A DNA stretch of 64,000 bases, from assembly GCF_000013745.1 (NCBI RefSeq), contig NC_007925.1, forward strand, positions 1,550,001-1,614,000. Direction: 5' to 3'. Positions 1 to 8,618 of the stretch are shown one piece after another (the stretch's first letter is position 1; every line of letters starts with the position of its first letter). Position numbers and translations under genes: made by a program. The notes beneath the pieces were generated by a model. The model saw only the letters and a program-made list of their open reading frames with translations, was not told the origin of the DNA and searched no databases. The stretch is from Rhodopseudomonas_A palustris_F (lineage in GTDB: Bacteria > Pseudomonadota > Alphaproteobacteria > Rhizobiales > Xanthobacteraceae).

Positions 1-555
1 CGCCGGCGGCGCGATCAGGAAGCCGAACAGCGCCATGAACGGGTCCTGCATCAGCATCACGGTGACCAGCGCGATCAGCGACAGCAGATCGCGGCCGACC
101 GCGTTGATCAGCAGGCTGAGCACCTGGGTTACCGAGGTGGCGCCGGCGGACAGCCGCGCCAGGAACTCGGAGGAGTGGCGGTCGGAAAAGAACCCGACGC
201 TCTCGCTCATCAGTTTGGCGAACAGCCGGCGCTGATTGTTGGCGAGGATGGCGTTGCTGATCTGCGACAGCATCACGGTCTGGCCGTAGGTCGCAGCGCC
301 CTTCAGCGAAAAGATCACGATGGTGACGATCGACAGGATGGCGATGCCGCGCACGTCCCGATCGACATAGGCTTTGTTGATGACCTCGCCGAGCAGATAG
401 GCCGACAACGCGGTGGCGCCGGCCGCCACCGCCATCATGGCGAACGCCGTCAGATAGCGGCGCCAATACACCGCGCCCTGTTCCATCACCAGGCGGCGGA
501 CCAGAATCATCGCGCCATAGGGATCGTCGGTTATCTTGCGTGGGGGTTCGGTCAT
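1..555 (-). CDS. ABC transporter membrane domain, partial (lipid/LPS exporter type)
   Basis: The 185 codons in view are the N-terminal part of an exporter-type ABC protein; the remainder, including the ATPase domain, lies beyond the left edge. Translation starts MTEPPRKITDDPYG and runs through hydrophobic segments (for example AFAMMAVAAGATALSAYLLG and GIAILSIVTIVIFSLKGAA), separated by the charged coupling-type stretch NNQRRLFAKLMSESVGFFSD. That loop is typical of MsbA/PglK-like half transporters, which flip lipid-linked glycans across the inner membrane. The ATG at 553-555 is the first start after an open upstream region. The neighbouring genes make LPS core sugars, which supports a role in lipid A-core or glycolipid export, but the substrate cannot be read from this fragment. 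Confidence 0.8.
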   Translation of the reverse strand, partial: MTEPPRKITDDPYGAMILVRRLVMEQGAVYWRRYLTAFAMMAVAAGATALSAYLLGEVINKAYVDRDVRGIAILSIVTIVIFSLKGAATYGQTVMLSQISNAILANNQRRLFAKLMSESVGFFSDRHSSEFLARLSAGATSVTQVLSLLINAVGRDLLSLIALVTVMLMQDPFMALFGFLIAPPA

Positions 556-997
556 CCGCGGTCCATCTGACGGCCAAGCAGCAAACGCCCGGGCGGTCGC
601 CGCGAAACGCTCGTCTCCTTGCCCCCGATGGCGGGTTTTTTCAAGCCACTTCCGGGTGTTGTCCGGTGTCGGCAGGGCCAGAGCGGACCCGCTGCGAAGA
701 AAAATCGGCTGTGAGCTCACGCCGTCACAGCCGCGACGGTTGAGGTGATCGTGTTCCGGGGGCGACGCGGCCCGCAGGGCCGCTTCGCTGAACCGGGACC
801 GTTACGAGGCAGGCGTCTGGACCGTCACGATTGGATTGCTGGGAAGGCCGCGTTCCGTAACGGCCCCGGCTCTGCAGCGCGCCACGCCGCAAGGGCGGCG
901 CGCCGCGCTGCGTCCGGGGCACGGCCAAGATGGGAGAAGCGTTGCGCCGCGTGAGGGCACGTCTCGCGGCAGAAAGAGCACGCTTCTCGTTTGACTG
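556..997. other. intergenic region carrying an interspersed repeat
   Basis: No gene is supported here. 556-747 would hold the promoter of the leftward ABC gene; no clear -35/-10 pair stands out. 748-922 is a copy of repeat family A (separate entry). 923-997 is the downstream flank of galE. Confidence 0.6.
748..922 (-). repeat. interspersed palindromic repeat, family A copy 1
   Basis: On the minus strand this begins GTGCCCCGGACGC and closes with a CCCGGAACACGAT-like end, so the ends form imperfect terminal inverted repeats. Internally it has the core GGCCCCGGCTCTGCAGCGCG and the phrase CCGTTACG. Related copies lie at 24794-24930, 58236-58389 and 62969-63107. It contains no credible gene. It resembles the non-autonomous intergenic repeats spread through Bradyrhizobium and Rhodopseudomonas genomes. 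Confidence 0.75.
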
Positions 998-2011
998 TCA
1001 GGCTGACAGCGCGTGTTGCAGGGGCCCCTGCCGCTCGCGGAGCAGTTTCTTTTCCCAGGCCAGCGCGTGAGCGACGATGGTGTCGAGGTCGTCGTAACGC
1101 GGCGTCCAATCCAGCGTGGCGCGAATCCGGGTGGTGTCGGCCACCATAGTCATGATGTCGCCGGGCCGGCGCGCGGCGGTCTGCACCGCGAAATTGCGTC
1201 CTGAGACCCGCCGCACCGCCTCAATCGTCTCGAGCACCGAAGTGCCGCGGCCGTAGCCGCAATTCAGCGTCACCGGCGCGCCGCCCTGGCGCAGATAGGC
1301 CAGCGCCGCGCGGTGCGCCTGCGCCAGATCGCTGACGTGGATGAAGTCGCGGATGCAACTGCCGTCCTTCGTCGGATAGTCGGCGCCGAACACGTCGATC
1401 TTGGCGCGCTGGCCGGTGGCGGCTTCGACCGCGATCTTCAACAGGTGCGTGGCGCCGACCGTGGCGAGGCCGATGCGCGCCTGCGGATCGGCGCCGGCGA
1501 CGTTGAAATAGCGCAGCACCACGTAGTTCATGCCGTGCGCGGCGGCGGTGTCGTGCAGCATGATCTCGCTCATCAGCTTCGAGGAGCCGTAAGGCGACAG
1601 CGGCCGGGTCGGCGCGTGCTCCGGCACCGGCACCTGATCGGGATTGCCGTACACCGCCGCGGTCGACGAGAAGATGAAACGGCGGACGCCGCATTTCACC
1701 GCGACGCTGAGCAGGTTGCGCGTCGTCATGGTGTTGTTGTGATAGTAGCCGAGCGGATCGCGCAGCGAGGCCGGCACAACGACGGAGCCGGCGAAATGGA
1801 TGATGGCGCTGACGCCATGGGCGGCGATCACGCCCTCGACCAGGTTCTCGTCGCCGGCGTCGCCGATGAACAGCGGCACGCCCTGCGGCAGCATCGCGGA
1901 AAAGCCGCTGGACAGATTGTCGATCACCACGACGGTCTCGCCGGCCTCAACCAGCGCGAGCACCATGTGACTTCCGATGTAGCCGGCGCCGCCGGTGACA
2001 AGCACGGTCAT
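998..2011 (-). CDS. galE: UDP-glucose 4-epimerase
   Basis: Interconverts UDP-glucose and UDP-galactose (or the GlcNAc/GalNAc forms) with bound NAD, in the cytoplasm. The 337-residue product starts MTVLVTGGAGYIGSH, the GxxGxxG dinucleotide-binding motif at residues 7-13. It carries the extended-SDR catalytic Ser-Tyr-Lys set (FSSTAAVYGN, then YGSSK), plus RYFNVAGAD and the RDFIHVSDLA substrate segment. Length matches GalE (about 338). The ATG at 2009-2011 is chosen because GGGAG sits about 9 bases upstream and the motif follows at once; the frame stays open further upstream but without family similarity. It diverges from the heptosyltransferase gene at 2232, so it probably supplies galactose for LPS or exopolysaccharide. 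Confidence 0.92.
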   Translation of the reverse strand: MTVLVTGGAGYIGSHMVLALVEAGETVVVIDNLSSGFSAMLPQGVPLFIGDAGDENLVEGVIAAHGVSAIIHFAGSVVVPASLRDPLGYYHNNTMTTRNLLSVAVKCGVRRFIFSSTAAVYGNPDQVPVPEHAPTRPLSPYGSSKLMSEIMLHDTAAAHGMNYVVLRYFNVAGADPQARIGLATVGATHLLKIAVEAATGQRAKIDVFGADYPTKDGSCIRDFIHVSDLAQAHRAALAYLRQGGAPVTLNCGYGRGTSVLETIEAVRRVSGRNFAVQTAARRPGDIMTMVADTTRIRATLDWTPRYDDLDTIVAHALAWEKKLLRERQGPLQHALSA

Positions 2012-2231
2012 GAGATCGATCTCCCGTGAACATTTCGGAGCCGCGAACGCCGCACTGTTCCGGGACAAATTGTCGCCAAACCATGCAATTGCGGTATATC
2101 GGTGCCAATCATCGCCGCGTTTGCCGGTGAATACTCTCGGCAATCGACTTTATGGTTGCCAAACTGTAACGAGGACCGATGCCCTTTCAGGGCAATCCAA
2201 GTTCCGAATTTGCGTTGCAAGTGTGTAGTCG

Positions 2232-3215
2232 ATGGCGTCAATGACCGGCATTCTCTTGATCAAGACCTCGTCGCTCGGCGACGTGGTGCACCAGATGCCG
2301 GCGGTCAGCGATGCCGCGCGCAACGATCCCGGGCTGCGGATGGCGTGGGTGGTCGAAGAGGCGTTCGCGCCGCTGGCGCGGCTGCATCCGGCGATCGCCG
2401 AGGTGATTCCGGTTGCGACGCGACGCTGGCGCAAGCAGATGTTCCGACGCGCGACCTGGAACGAGGTGGCGAATTTCGCCGCGCAGCTGCGCGAGTCGGA
2501 TTTCGACAAGGTGATCGATACCCAGGGACTGATCCGCTCGGCGCTGATGGCGCGGGTCGCCAGCGGCGAGCGCCATGGCTACGACGCGCAGAGCATCCGC
2601 GAGCCGATCGCCGCGCGGTTTTACGACGTGACGCATACGGTCAGCCGCGCGCAGCATGCGGTGACGCGCAATCGGCTGCTGACCGGGCTGGCGCTGGGCT
2701 ATCAGCCGCAGGGCGCGGTCGACTACGGCTTGCAACGACCGCCGCGCAGCGACGCCACGCCCTATGCGGTGCTGCTGCACGGCACTTCGCGGCCGGCGAA
2801 GGAATGGCCGGAGGCGGATTGGATCGCGCTGGGCCTGGCGTTGCAGCGGCGCGGGCTCGAACTGGTGCTGCCGTGGGGCTCGGAAGCCGAGCGGCTGCGC
2901 AGCGAGCGATTGGCGGCGGCGATCCCGAACAGCCGCGTGTTGCCGCGGCAGTCGCTCGACGGCACCGCGCAGGTCATCGCGGGCGCCGCGATCGTGGTCG
3001 GCGTCGACACCGGCTTGCTGCATCTCGCGGCGGCCTATCGGGTGCCGCTGGTGGCGATTTTCATCAGCACCGATCCGGGCCTGACCGGGCCGGTCGGATC
3101 CGGGCCGATGACGGTGGTCGGCGGCAAGATAGGCGCGCCATCGGCGCCGCAGGCGATCGAGGCGGCGGAACGTTTGCTGGATCAGCCGGCGGTGGACGCT
3201 TCGGCGAGCAGCTGA
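2232..3215 (+). CDS. waaC: LPS heptosyltransferase I
   Basis: Adds the first L-glycero-D-manno-heptose from an ADP-heptose donor onto Kdo of the LPS inner core, at the cytoplasmic face of the inner membrane. The 327-residue protein has the GT9 opening ILLIKTSSLGDVVHQMPAV and the donor-site segment LLHGTSRPAKEWPEADW near residue 180. GVDTGLLHLAAAYRVPLVAI near 257-276 is the conserved D-T/S-G-L-x-H loop. ATGs at 2232 and 2241 are both possible; neither has a strong Shine-Dalgarno sequence. The last 34 bases overlap, tail to tail, the end of gmhB on the other strand. I prefer WaaC to WaaF because a WaaF-like gene is nearby and the KTSSLGD opening is WaaC-like. Confidence 0.88.
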   Translation: MASMTGILLIKTSSLGDVVHQMPAVSDAARNDPGLRMAWVVEEAFAPLARLHPAIAEVIPVATRRWRKQMFRRATWNEVANFAAQLRESDFDKVIDTQGLIRSALMARVASGERHGYDAQSIREPIAARFYDVTHTVSRAQHAVTRNRLLTGLALGYQPQGAVDYGLQRPPRSDATPYAVLLHGTSRPAKEWPEADWIALGLALQRRGLELVLPWGSEAERLRSERLAAAIPNSRVLPRQSLDGTAQVIAGAAIVVGVDTGLLHLAAAYRVPLVAIFISTDPGLTGPVGSGPMTVVGGKIGAPSAPQAIEAAERLLDQPAVDASASS

Positions 3216-3712
3216 GCGACGAAGCCGTCGAGATCGCCGCCTTTGAACAGATGGCCGGGCAGGCCGGCGGCGTTTGCGGCCTCGATGTCGATCGCGCTGT
3301 CGCCGATCACGAAGCTTCGCTCGCGGATCACCGGCCAGGACGCCATCAGGTCGAGGATCATGCCGGGCGCCGGCTTGCGGTGCTCGCTGACGCGGCGATA
3401 GGCCGCGACAACGCCGTCCGGATGATACGGGCAGTAGCGGATGTCGTCGATCCGGGCGTTCTGGCCGCGCAATTCCGCGGTCATCCAGCCATGCAGCGCT
3501 TCGACGTCGGCCTCGGAAAACATCCCGCGGGCGACGCCGGACTGGTTGGAGATCAGGAAAACGAAATAGCCGGCGTCGTTGAGCCGGCGGATCGCCGCGG
3601 CGACGCCGGGCATCCAGCGGAAGCGGTCGCGGGTTCCGATATAATGGTCGTTGTAATTGATGACGCCGTCGCGATCGAGAAACGCCGCAGGTTTTCGTGC
3701 GACGCCATTCAT
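3182..3712 (-). CDS. gmhB: D-glycero-beta-D-manno-heptose 1,7-bisphosphate 7-phosphatase
   Basis: HAD-superfamily phosphatase that removes the 7-phosphate between the kinase and adenylyltransferase steps of HldE in ADP-heptose synthesis. The 176-residue product has the nucleophile motif FLDRDGVIN (D13, D15), SNQSGVARG (motif II), RKPAPGM (motif III lysine) and FVIGDSAIDI (motif IV). The start at 3712 overlaps the stop of the preceding waaF by four bases (ATGA), so the two are translationally coupled. A peculiarity: E. coli GmhB has a four-ligand zinc loop with two cysteines just before RKPxPGM; here CPYHPDG keeps the first C and H, but the later pair is replaced by SEH. The zinc site is therefore probably absent or altered. 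Confidence 0.9.
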   Translation of the reverse strand: MNGVARKPAAFLDRDGVINYNDHYIGTRDRFRWMPGVAAAIRRLNDAGYFVFLISNQSGVARGMFSEADVEALHGWMTAELRGQNARIDDIRYCPYHPDGVVAAYRRVSEHRKPAPGMILDLMASWPVIRERSFVIGDSAIDIEAANAAGLPGHLFKGGDLDGFVAQLLAEASTAG

Positions 3713-4788
3713 GGTTGCGCCGCCGGCAGCCCGGCCTCGGCAAGCGCGGCAAACGCCGCCTCGGTGACGTCGCCGGCCGCAATGTCGCGCATGCATTTGT
3801 GATGCACCATGCGGCAGGTCGGCTTGTGGCAGGGCCGGCACGGCACCTCGGTCTTGGTCTCGATCACCGCGGTGATCGGGTTGAGCGGCGCGTAATGCCA
3901 GGCGCTGGTCGGGCCGAAAATCCCGATGGTCGGCTGGCCGATCGCGGCCGACACGTGCAACAGCCCCGAATCGTTGGAAATCACCAGATCGGCGGCGGCC
4001 AGCGCCAGAATGCCGTCGCGCAAATCCTTGCCGGTGAGGTCGCGGGCGAGCGGGCCCGCGGCGGCGACGATCGCCTCGGCCGCCGGTGTTTCGCCGGGGC
4101 CGCCGATGACCCAGACCTCATAGCCCTGCGCGGTCAGCGCTTGCGCGGCGTCGGGATAATAGCTCCAGCGCTTGGAGGGGCCGACCGCGCCGGGCGCCAG
4201 CGCCACCACAGGGCGCTCGCCGAGCCCGCGGCCGTGCCGCCAGCGGGCGATCTCGTCGGCTGGCACCTGCAATTGCGGCTCCGGCCAATCCATCGGCAGC
4301 TCGATACCGGCGGGCAGCGCCAGCGCGGCGCAGCGGTCGATCATCCGCGGCAGCGCGCGTTCGCCGCGGCGCCAGTCGTTCAACAGGCCGAAGCGGACCT
4401 CGCCGATAAAGCCGGTACGTTGCGGGATACCGGCAAGCCATGGCGCGATGGTGGATTTGAAGGTCCGCGGCATCACCAACGCGGCGCCGTAATGCTCCGC
4501 CCTGAAGCGGGCCGCCAGCGCCCGCTGCTGGTCGAGCGCCAGCTGGCCGCGCGGCAGGTCCCAGACGATGCCCTGGCGCACCCCGGGCATGTAATCGACC
4601 AGCGGCGCGCACAGCGAGGTGGTCAGCACGTCGACCGGACGATCCGGCCAGCGGTCCTTGAGGACCCGCACCACGGTATGGCAGCGGACGAAATCGCCGA
4701 TCCACATATAGGGGATCAGCAGCACCGGGCTGGTCTCAGTCCGGTCCCGCGCCGTCGCCAATCCCGATAACAATGAAGCATAGTTCAT
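3709..4788 (-). CDS. waaF: LPS heptosyltransferase II
   Basis: GT9 transferase that adds a second heptose to the LPS inner core. The 359-residue product opens MNYASLLSG and has LLIPYMWIGDFVRCHTVVR, a variant of the KxxxLGD-type acceptor segment. It also has the donor-site block VALAPGAVGPSKRWSYYPDAA, split here by its key residues G-PSKRW, and NDSGLLHVSAAIGQPTIGIF. A cysteine-rich tail (PCRPCHKPTCRMVHHKC) is common in this family. The ATG at 4786-4788 is preferred over more distal starts because the upstream 49 codons have no family similarity. It is first in a two-gene unit with gmhB and diverges from hldD at 4978. Confidence 0.88.
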   Translation of the reverse strand: MNYASLLSGLATARDRTETSPVLLIPYMWIGDFVRCHTVVRVLKDRWPDRPVDVLTTSLCAPLVDYMPGVRQGIVWDLPRGQLALDQQRALAARFRAEHYGAALVMPRTFKSTIAPWLAGIPQRTGFIGEVRFGLLNDWRRGERALPRMIDRCAALALPAGIELPMDWPEPQLQVPADEIARWRHGRGLGERPVVALAPGAVGPSKRWSYYPDAAQALTAQGYEVWVIGGPGETPAAEAIVAAAGPLARDLTGKDLRDGILALAAADLVISNDSGLLHVSAAIGQPTIGIFGPTSAWHYAPLNPITAVIETKTEVPCRPCHKPTCRMVHHKCMRDIAAGDVTEAAFAALAEAGLPAAQP

Positions 4789-4977
4789 TATTTTAAAAAT
4801 CCGGTTCTGCGCACGGGGGTGGCAGGGCCAGCCCGATAGCGCCTCCGCCGCCGGGCGTCCAGCCGGGATTTCGTCATGTGAATGCCGCGGCGGGGTGCGC
4901 CCGCTCGGGTTGCCTGCCGCGGCGGAGTGGGGCAAAGCTGGCCGCGCTCGAGTTCCGAAATCAAGTCAGGACATGGA

Positions 4978-5958
4978 ATGCTGCTGGTGACCGGAGGGGC
5001 CGGTTTTATCGGGTCGAACGTCGTGGCCGCGCTGAACGACGCCGGCCGCGCCGACGTCGCGGTGTGCGACGTGCTCGGCCACGACGGCAAATGGAAGAAT
5101 CTGGCCAAGCGCCAGCTCGCGGATGTCGTGCCGCCGGGCGAGCTGATGGGCTGGCTGCAGGGCCGCAGGCTCGACGCCATTATCCACATGGGCGCGATCT
5201 CGGAGACCACCGCGACCGACGGCGACCTGGTGATCGAGACCAATTTCCGGCTGTCGATGCGGCTGTTGGACTGGTGCACCGCCAACAAGGTGCCGCTGAT
5301 CTATGCCTCGTCGGCCTCGACCTATGGCGATGGCGAGCAGGGCTTCAAGGACGATCAATCCGTCGCCGCGTTGAAACAGCTGCGGCCGATGAACCTGTAT
5401 GGCTGGAGCAAGCATCTGTTCGATCTTGCGGTCGCCGAACGCGCCGCGCGCGGCGACCAGTTGCCGCCGCAATGGGCCGGGCTGAAGTTTTTCAACGTGT
5501 TCGGCCCCAACGAATATCACAAGGGCAGCATGATGAGCGTGCTGGCCAAGCGGTTCGACGACGTCAAATCCGGCCGCGTGGTGCAGTTGTTCAAGTCGCA
5601 CCGCGCCGGCATCGAAGACGGCGACCAGCGCCGCGACTTCATCTATGTCGACGACGTGGTGCGGGTGATGACCTGGCTGTTGGCGACGCCGTCGGTCAGC
5701 GGCATCTTCAACGTCGGCACCGGGCATGCCCGCAGCTTCCGCGACCTGATCCTGTCGGCCTATGCGGCGCTCGGCGCCAAGCCGAACATCGAATATATCG
5801 ACATGCCGGAAAGCATTCGCGGCAGCTACCAATACTTCACCGAGAGCGAAGGCGAGCGGTTGCGCGCCGCCGGCTACAATGGCGGCTTCACCGCGCTGGA
5901 AGACGCGGTCGCGCACTACGTCAAAGGCTTCCTCGACGCCGAGGACCGCTTCCGGTGA
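4978..5958 (+). CDS. hldD: ADP-L-glycero-D-manno-heptose 6-epimerase
   Basis: Last step of ADP-heptose synthesis: inverts C6 of ADP-D-glycero-D-manno-heptose using bound NADP. The 326-residue protein opens MLLVTGGAGFIGSN (GxxGxxG). It has the family-specific segments GHDGKWKNL, HMGAISETTATDGD, the catalytic NLYGWSKHLFD (YxxxK), FFNVFGPNEYHKG and RDFIYVDDVV. Length matches HldD/RfaD (about 310-330). AGGA at 4968-4971 precedes the ATG at 4978 by six bases and fixes the start. It is first of a tight rightward run, hldD-hldE-UDP-GlcA epimerase, with 22- and 4-base gaps. Confidence 0.93.
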   Translation: MLLVTGGAGFIGSNVVAALNDAGRADVAVCDVLGHDGKWKNLAKRQLADVVPPGELMGWLQGRRLDAIIHMGAISETTATDGDLVIETNFRLSMRLLDWCTANKVPLIYASSASTYGDGEQGFKDDQSVAALKQLRPMNLYGWSKHLFDLAVAERAARGDQLPPQWAGLKFFNVFGPNEYHKGSMMSVLAKRFDDVKSGRVVQLFKSHRAGIEDGDQRRDFIYVDDVVRVMTWLLATPSVSGIFNVGTGHARSFRDLILSAYAALGAKPNIEYIDMPESIRGSYQYFTESEGERLRAAGYNGGFTALEDAVAHYVKGFLDAEDRFR

Positions 5959-5980
5959 CCACAACGGGATATTTGCACTG

Positions 5981-7453
5981 ATGCTCGACTTCGAAGCGGT
6001 GTTGCCTGCGATCGGCCGCCAGACCGTGCTGTGCGTCGGCGACCTGATGCTCGACGAATTCGTCTATGGCGAGGTGTCGCGGATTTCGCCCGAAGCGCCG
6101 GCGCCGGTGATCGCCGTACAGCGCAGCGAGATCAATGTCGGCGGCGCCGGCAACGTCGCGCGCAATATCGCAGCGCTTGGGGCGCGCTGCATTTTCGTCG
6201 GGCTGATCGGCGACGACGCCGCCGGCCGCACGCTCAGCGCGGCGCTGGCGGCCGAGCCGCTGATCGAGCCGGTGCTGGTGTGCGACGAGAGCCGCCCGAC
6301 CACCCGCAAGGTGCGGTTCGTGTCGGCGCATTTTTCCACCCACATGCTGCGCGCCGATTGGGAAATCGCCGCGCCTGCTTCGCTGATGGTCGAACAGCAA
6401 CTGATCGACGCGATCCTGCAGCAATTGCCGGCAGCCGATATCGTGCTGCTGTCGGACTACGCCAAGGGCGTATTGACCGCGCGGCTGATCCGCGAGGTGA
6501 TCGACGCCGCGCGCAAGTTGAACAAGCGGGTGATCGTCGACCCGAAGAGCCCAAATTTCGCGCTGTATCGCGGCGCCACGCTGCTGACGCCGAACCGCAA
6601 GGAATTCGCCGAGGCGACCCGTAGCCGCGCCGACAGTCAGGCAGAAATCGCCGCAAGCGCGCGCGAGGCGATCGCGGTGGCCGATTGCGAGGCGATCCTG
6701 GTCACGCAAAGCGAGCAGGGCATGACGCTGGTGCCGCGCGACGGCGAAGCGATCCACGTGCCGGCGCATCCGGTGAAGGTGCGCGACGTCTCCGGCGCCG
6801 GCGACACCGTGGCCGCGGTGCTGGCGGTGATGCTGGCGGCCGGCGCCGATTGGGACGTGGCGTTGCGCGCCGCCAATGCCGGCGCCGCGGTGGCGGTCAG
6901 TAAGAACGGCACCGCCAGCGTCACGCTCGGCGAATTGCGCCGCAAGGTGCTGCCGCCGGCGTCGCTCGCCGCTGAAGAGAAGATCGTCGCGGCCGGCGGC
7001 GACCTCGAACCGCATCTCGTGGAATGGCGCGCCGAGGGGCTGCGGATCGGCTTCACCAATGGCTGCTTCGACATTCTGCATCCCGGCCACGTCAAGGTGC
7101 TGACCGCGGCGCGCGGCGCCTGCGACCGGCTGATCGTCGGGCTCAACAGCGACGCCTCGGTGAAGCGGCTGAAAGGCGAGAGCCGTCCGGTGCAGGACGA
7201 GCGCGCCCGCGCCGAAGTGCTGGCGGCGCTCGAAGCCGTCGATCTTGTGGTGATCTTCGAGGAGGACACGCCGCTGCAACTGATCACCAGGATCGTGCCG
7301 AGCGTGTTGGTGAAAGGCGGCGACTACACCCGCGAGCAGGTGGTCGGTCATGAGATCGTCGCGGCGCAAGGCGGCGAGGTGGTGCTGGTCGACATCCTGC
7401 CGGGCCACTCCACCACAACGCTGGTGGCCCGCGCGCAGAACGGCAAAGCGTGA
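5981..7453 (+). CDS. hldE: bifunctional heptose-7-phosphate kinase / heptose-1-phosphate adenylyltransferase
   Basis: Carries out two steps of ADP-heptose synthesis. The N-terminal PfkB/ribokinase domain (residues about 10-330) phosphorylates heptose 7-phosphate at C1. The C-terminal nucleotidyltransferase domain (about 350-490) adds AMP. Visible motifs are NVGGAGNVARN, the kinase signature VRDVSGAGDTVAAVLA with its catalytic Asp, then GFTNGCFDILHPGH near residue 357 (HxGH of the cytidylyltransferase-like fold) and VKGGDYTREQVVG near the C-terminus. The 490-residue length matches fused HldE. The ATG at 5981 is the only plausible start after hldD ends at 5958. The GmhA isomerase that supplies sedoheptulose-7-phosphate flux is not encoded in this window. 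Confidence 0.94.
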   Translation: MLDFEAVLPAIGRQTVLCVGDLMLDEFVYGEVSRISPEAPAPVIAVQRSEINVGGAGNVARNIAALGARCIFVGLIGDDAAGRTLSAALAAEPLIEPVLVCDESRPTTRKVRFVSAHFSTHMLRADWEIAAPASLMVEQQLIDAILQQLPAADIVLLSDYAKGVLTARLIREVIDAARKLNKRVIVDPKSPNFALYRGATLLTPNRKEFAEATRSRADSQAEIAASAREAIAVADCEAILVTQSEQGMTLVPRDGEAIHVPAHPVKVRDVSGAGDTVAAVLAVMLAAGADWDVALRAANAGAAVAVSKNGTASVTLGELRRKVLPPASLAAEEKIVAAGGDLEPHLVEWRAEGLRIGFTNGCFDILHPGHVKVLTAARGACDRLIVGLNSDASVKRLKGESRPVQDERARAEVLAALEAVDLVVIFEEDTPLQLITRIVPSVLVKGGDYTREQVVGHEIVAAQGGEVVLVDILPGHSTTTLVARAQNGKA

Positions 7454-7457
7454 GCGC

Positions 7458-8441
7458 ATGAGCATCCTGGTCACCGGAGCGGCCGGCTTCATCGGCTTCC
7501 ATGTCGCCCGCGAACTGCTCGCGGCCGGCCACCATGTGGTCGGGCTCGACAGCCTCAACGATTACTACGATCCGGCGCTGAAGCGTGCCCGGCTCTCGCT
7601 GTTGCAGGCCGACGCGCAATTCGAGTTCGTGCAGGCCGATCTCGCCGACCGCGCGGCGATCGCCGATTTGTTCGTGCGCGAAAAATTTCCGGTGGTGATC
7701 CATCTCGCGGCGCAGGCCGGGGTGCGCTACTCGATCAGCCATCCGTACGCCTATGTCGACGCCAATCTGCAGGGCTTCATCAACGTGCTGGAGGGCTGCC
7801 GCCACAACGGCTGCCAGCATCTGATCTATGCGTCGTCGTCGTCGGTGTACGGCGCCAACACCAAACTGCCGTTCTCGGTCGCCGACCGCACCGATCATCC
7901 GGTCAGCCTCTACGCCGCAACCAAGAAGGCCAACGAGGTGATGGCGCACAGCTACAGCCATCTGTATCGGCTGCCGACCACGGGGTTGCGCTTCTTCACC
8001 ATCTACGGGCCGTGGTATCGGCCCGACATGGCGCTGTTCCTGTTCGCCAAGGCGATCGTCGCGGGCCAGCCGATCAAGCTGTTCAATCATGGCAAGATGC
8101 GCCGCGATTTTACCTATATCGACGACGTCACCGCGGTGGTTTCGCGGCTGATCGATCGCGTGCCGCAAGCCGGCGCCGAGGCGTTCGGCACCGCGCCGGC
8201 GAAGATCTACAATGTCGGCAATCATCACCCCGAGGATTTGATGCGCGTGGTGGCGCTGTTGGAGCAGGAACTCGGCCGCGAGGCCAAGAAGGACATGCTA
8301 CCGATGCAGCCCGGCGACGTTCCGGAAACGTTCGCCGACGTAAGCGATTTGATTCGCGATGTCGGCTTCAGTCCGGCCACCGCGATCGAGCACGGCATCG
8401 GCAAATTCGCGGCCTGGTATCGGTATCACTACCAGGTTTGA
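7458..8441 (+). CDS. UDP-glucuronate 4-epimerase-like SDR protein
   Basis: Extended SDR enzyme expected to interconvert UDP-glucuronate and UDP-galacturonate, precursors for galacturonic acid in LPS core or exopolysaccharide. The 327-residue protein opens MSILVTGAAGFIGFHVA, and GLDSLNDYYDPALKRARL is characteristic of the UDP-glucuronate branch. Further motifs are HLAAQAGVRYS, YASSSSVYG, the catalytic SLYAATKKANE (YxxxK) and TIYGPWYRPDMALF. It begins four bases after the hldE stop, so it is almost certainly co-transcribed. Galacturonate-containing inner cores and lipid A are common in Rhizobiales. Similar proteins are named LpsL, Cap1J or WbnF; I do not assign a symbol. Confidence 0.87.
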   Translation: MSILVTGAAGFIGFHVARELLAAGHHVVGLDSLNDYYDPALKRARLSLLQADAQFEFVQADLADRAAIADLFVREKFPVVIHLAAQAGVRYSISHPYAYVDANLQGFINVLEGCRHNGCQHLIYASSSSVYGANTKLPFSVADRTDHPVSLYAATKKANEVMAHSYSHLYRLPTTGLRFFTIYGPWYRPDMALFLFAKAIVAGQPIKLFNHGKMRRDFTYIDDVTAVVSRLIDRVPQAGAEAFGTAPAKIYNVGNHHPEDLMRVVALLEQELGREAKKDMLPMQPGDVPETFADVSDLIRDVGFSPATAIEHGIGKFAAWYRYHYQV

Positions 8442-8618
8442 CCGGCGCTAGATTAGAAGCTCCCGAGATTCGGTTGCATTTTGCCGTCCCTCGCGCGTGT
8501 AATTGTTTGAATCAAAACGTGTATGATAACAATTGAGCGACATTCGCCAGGCCCCGGGCGACGTGCTAGGAGGACGCAGGGTTCCGTTGGAACCGACCAC
8601 ATTAGTTCGAGGCTTGAT

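Noticed and set aside
2102..3802. A long plus-strand frame overlapping waaC and the gmhB region
   Set aside because: Different frame from waaC and without motifs; both real genes have strong family signatures.
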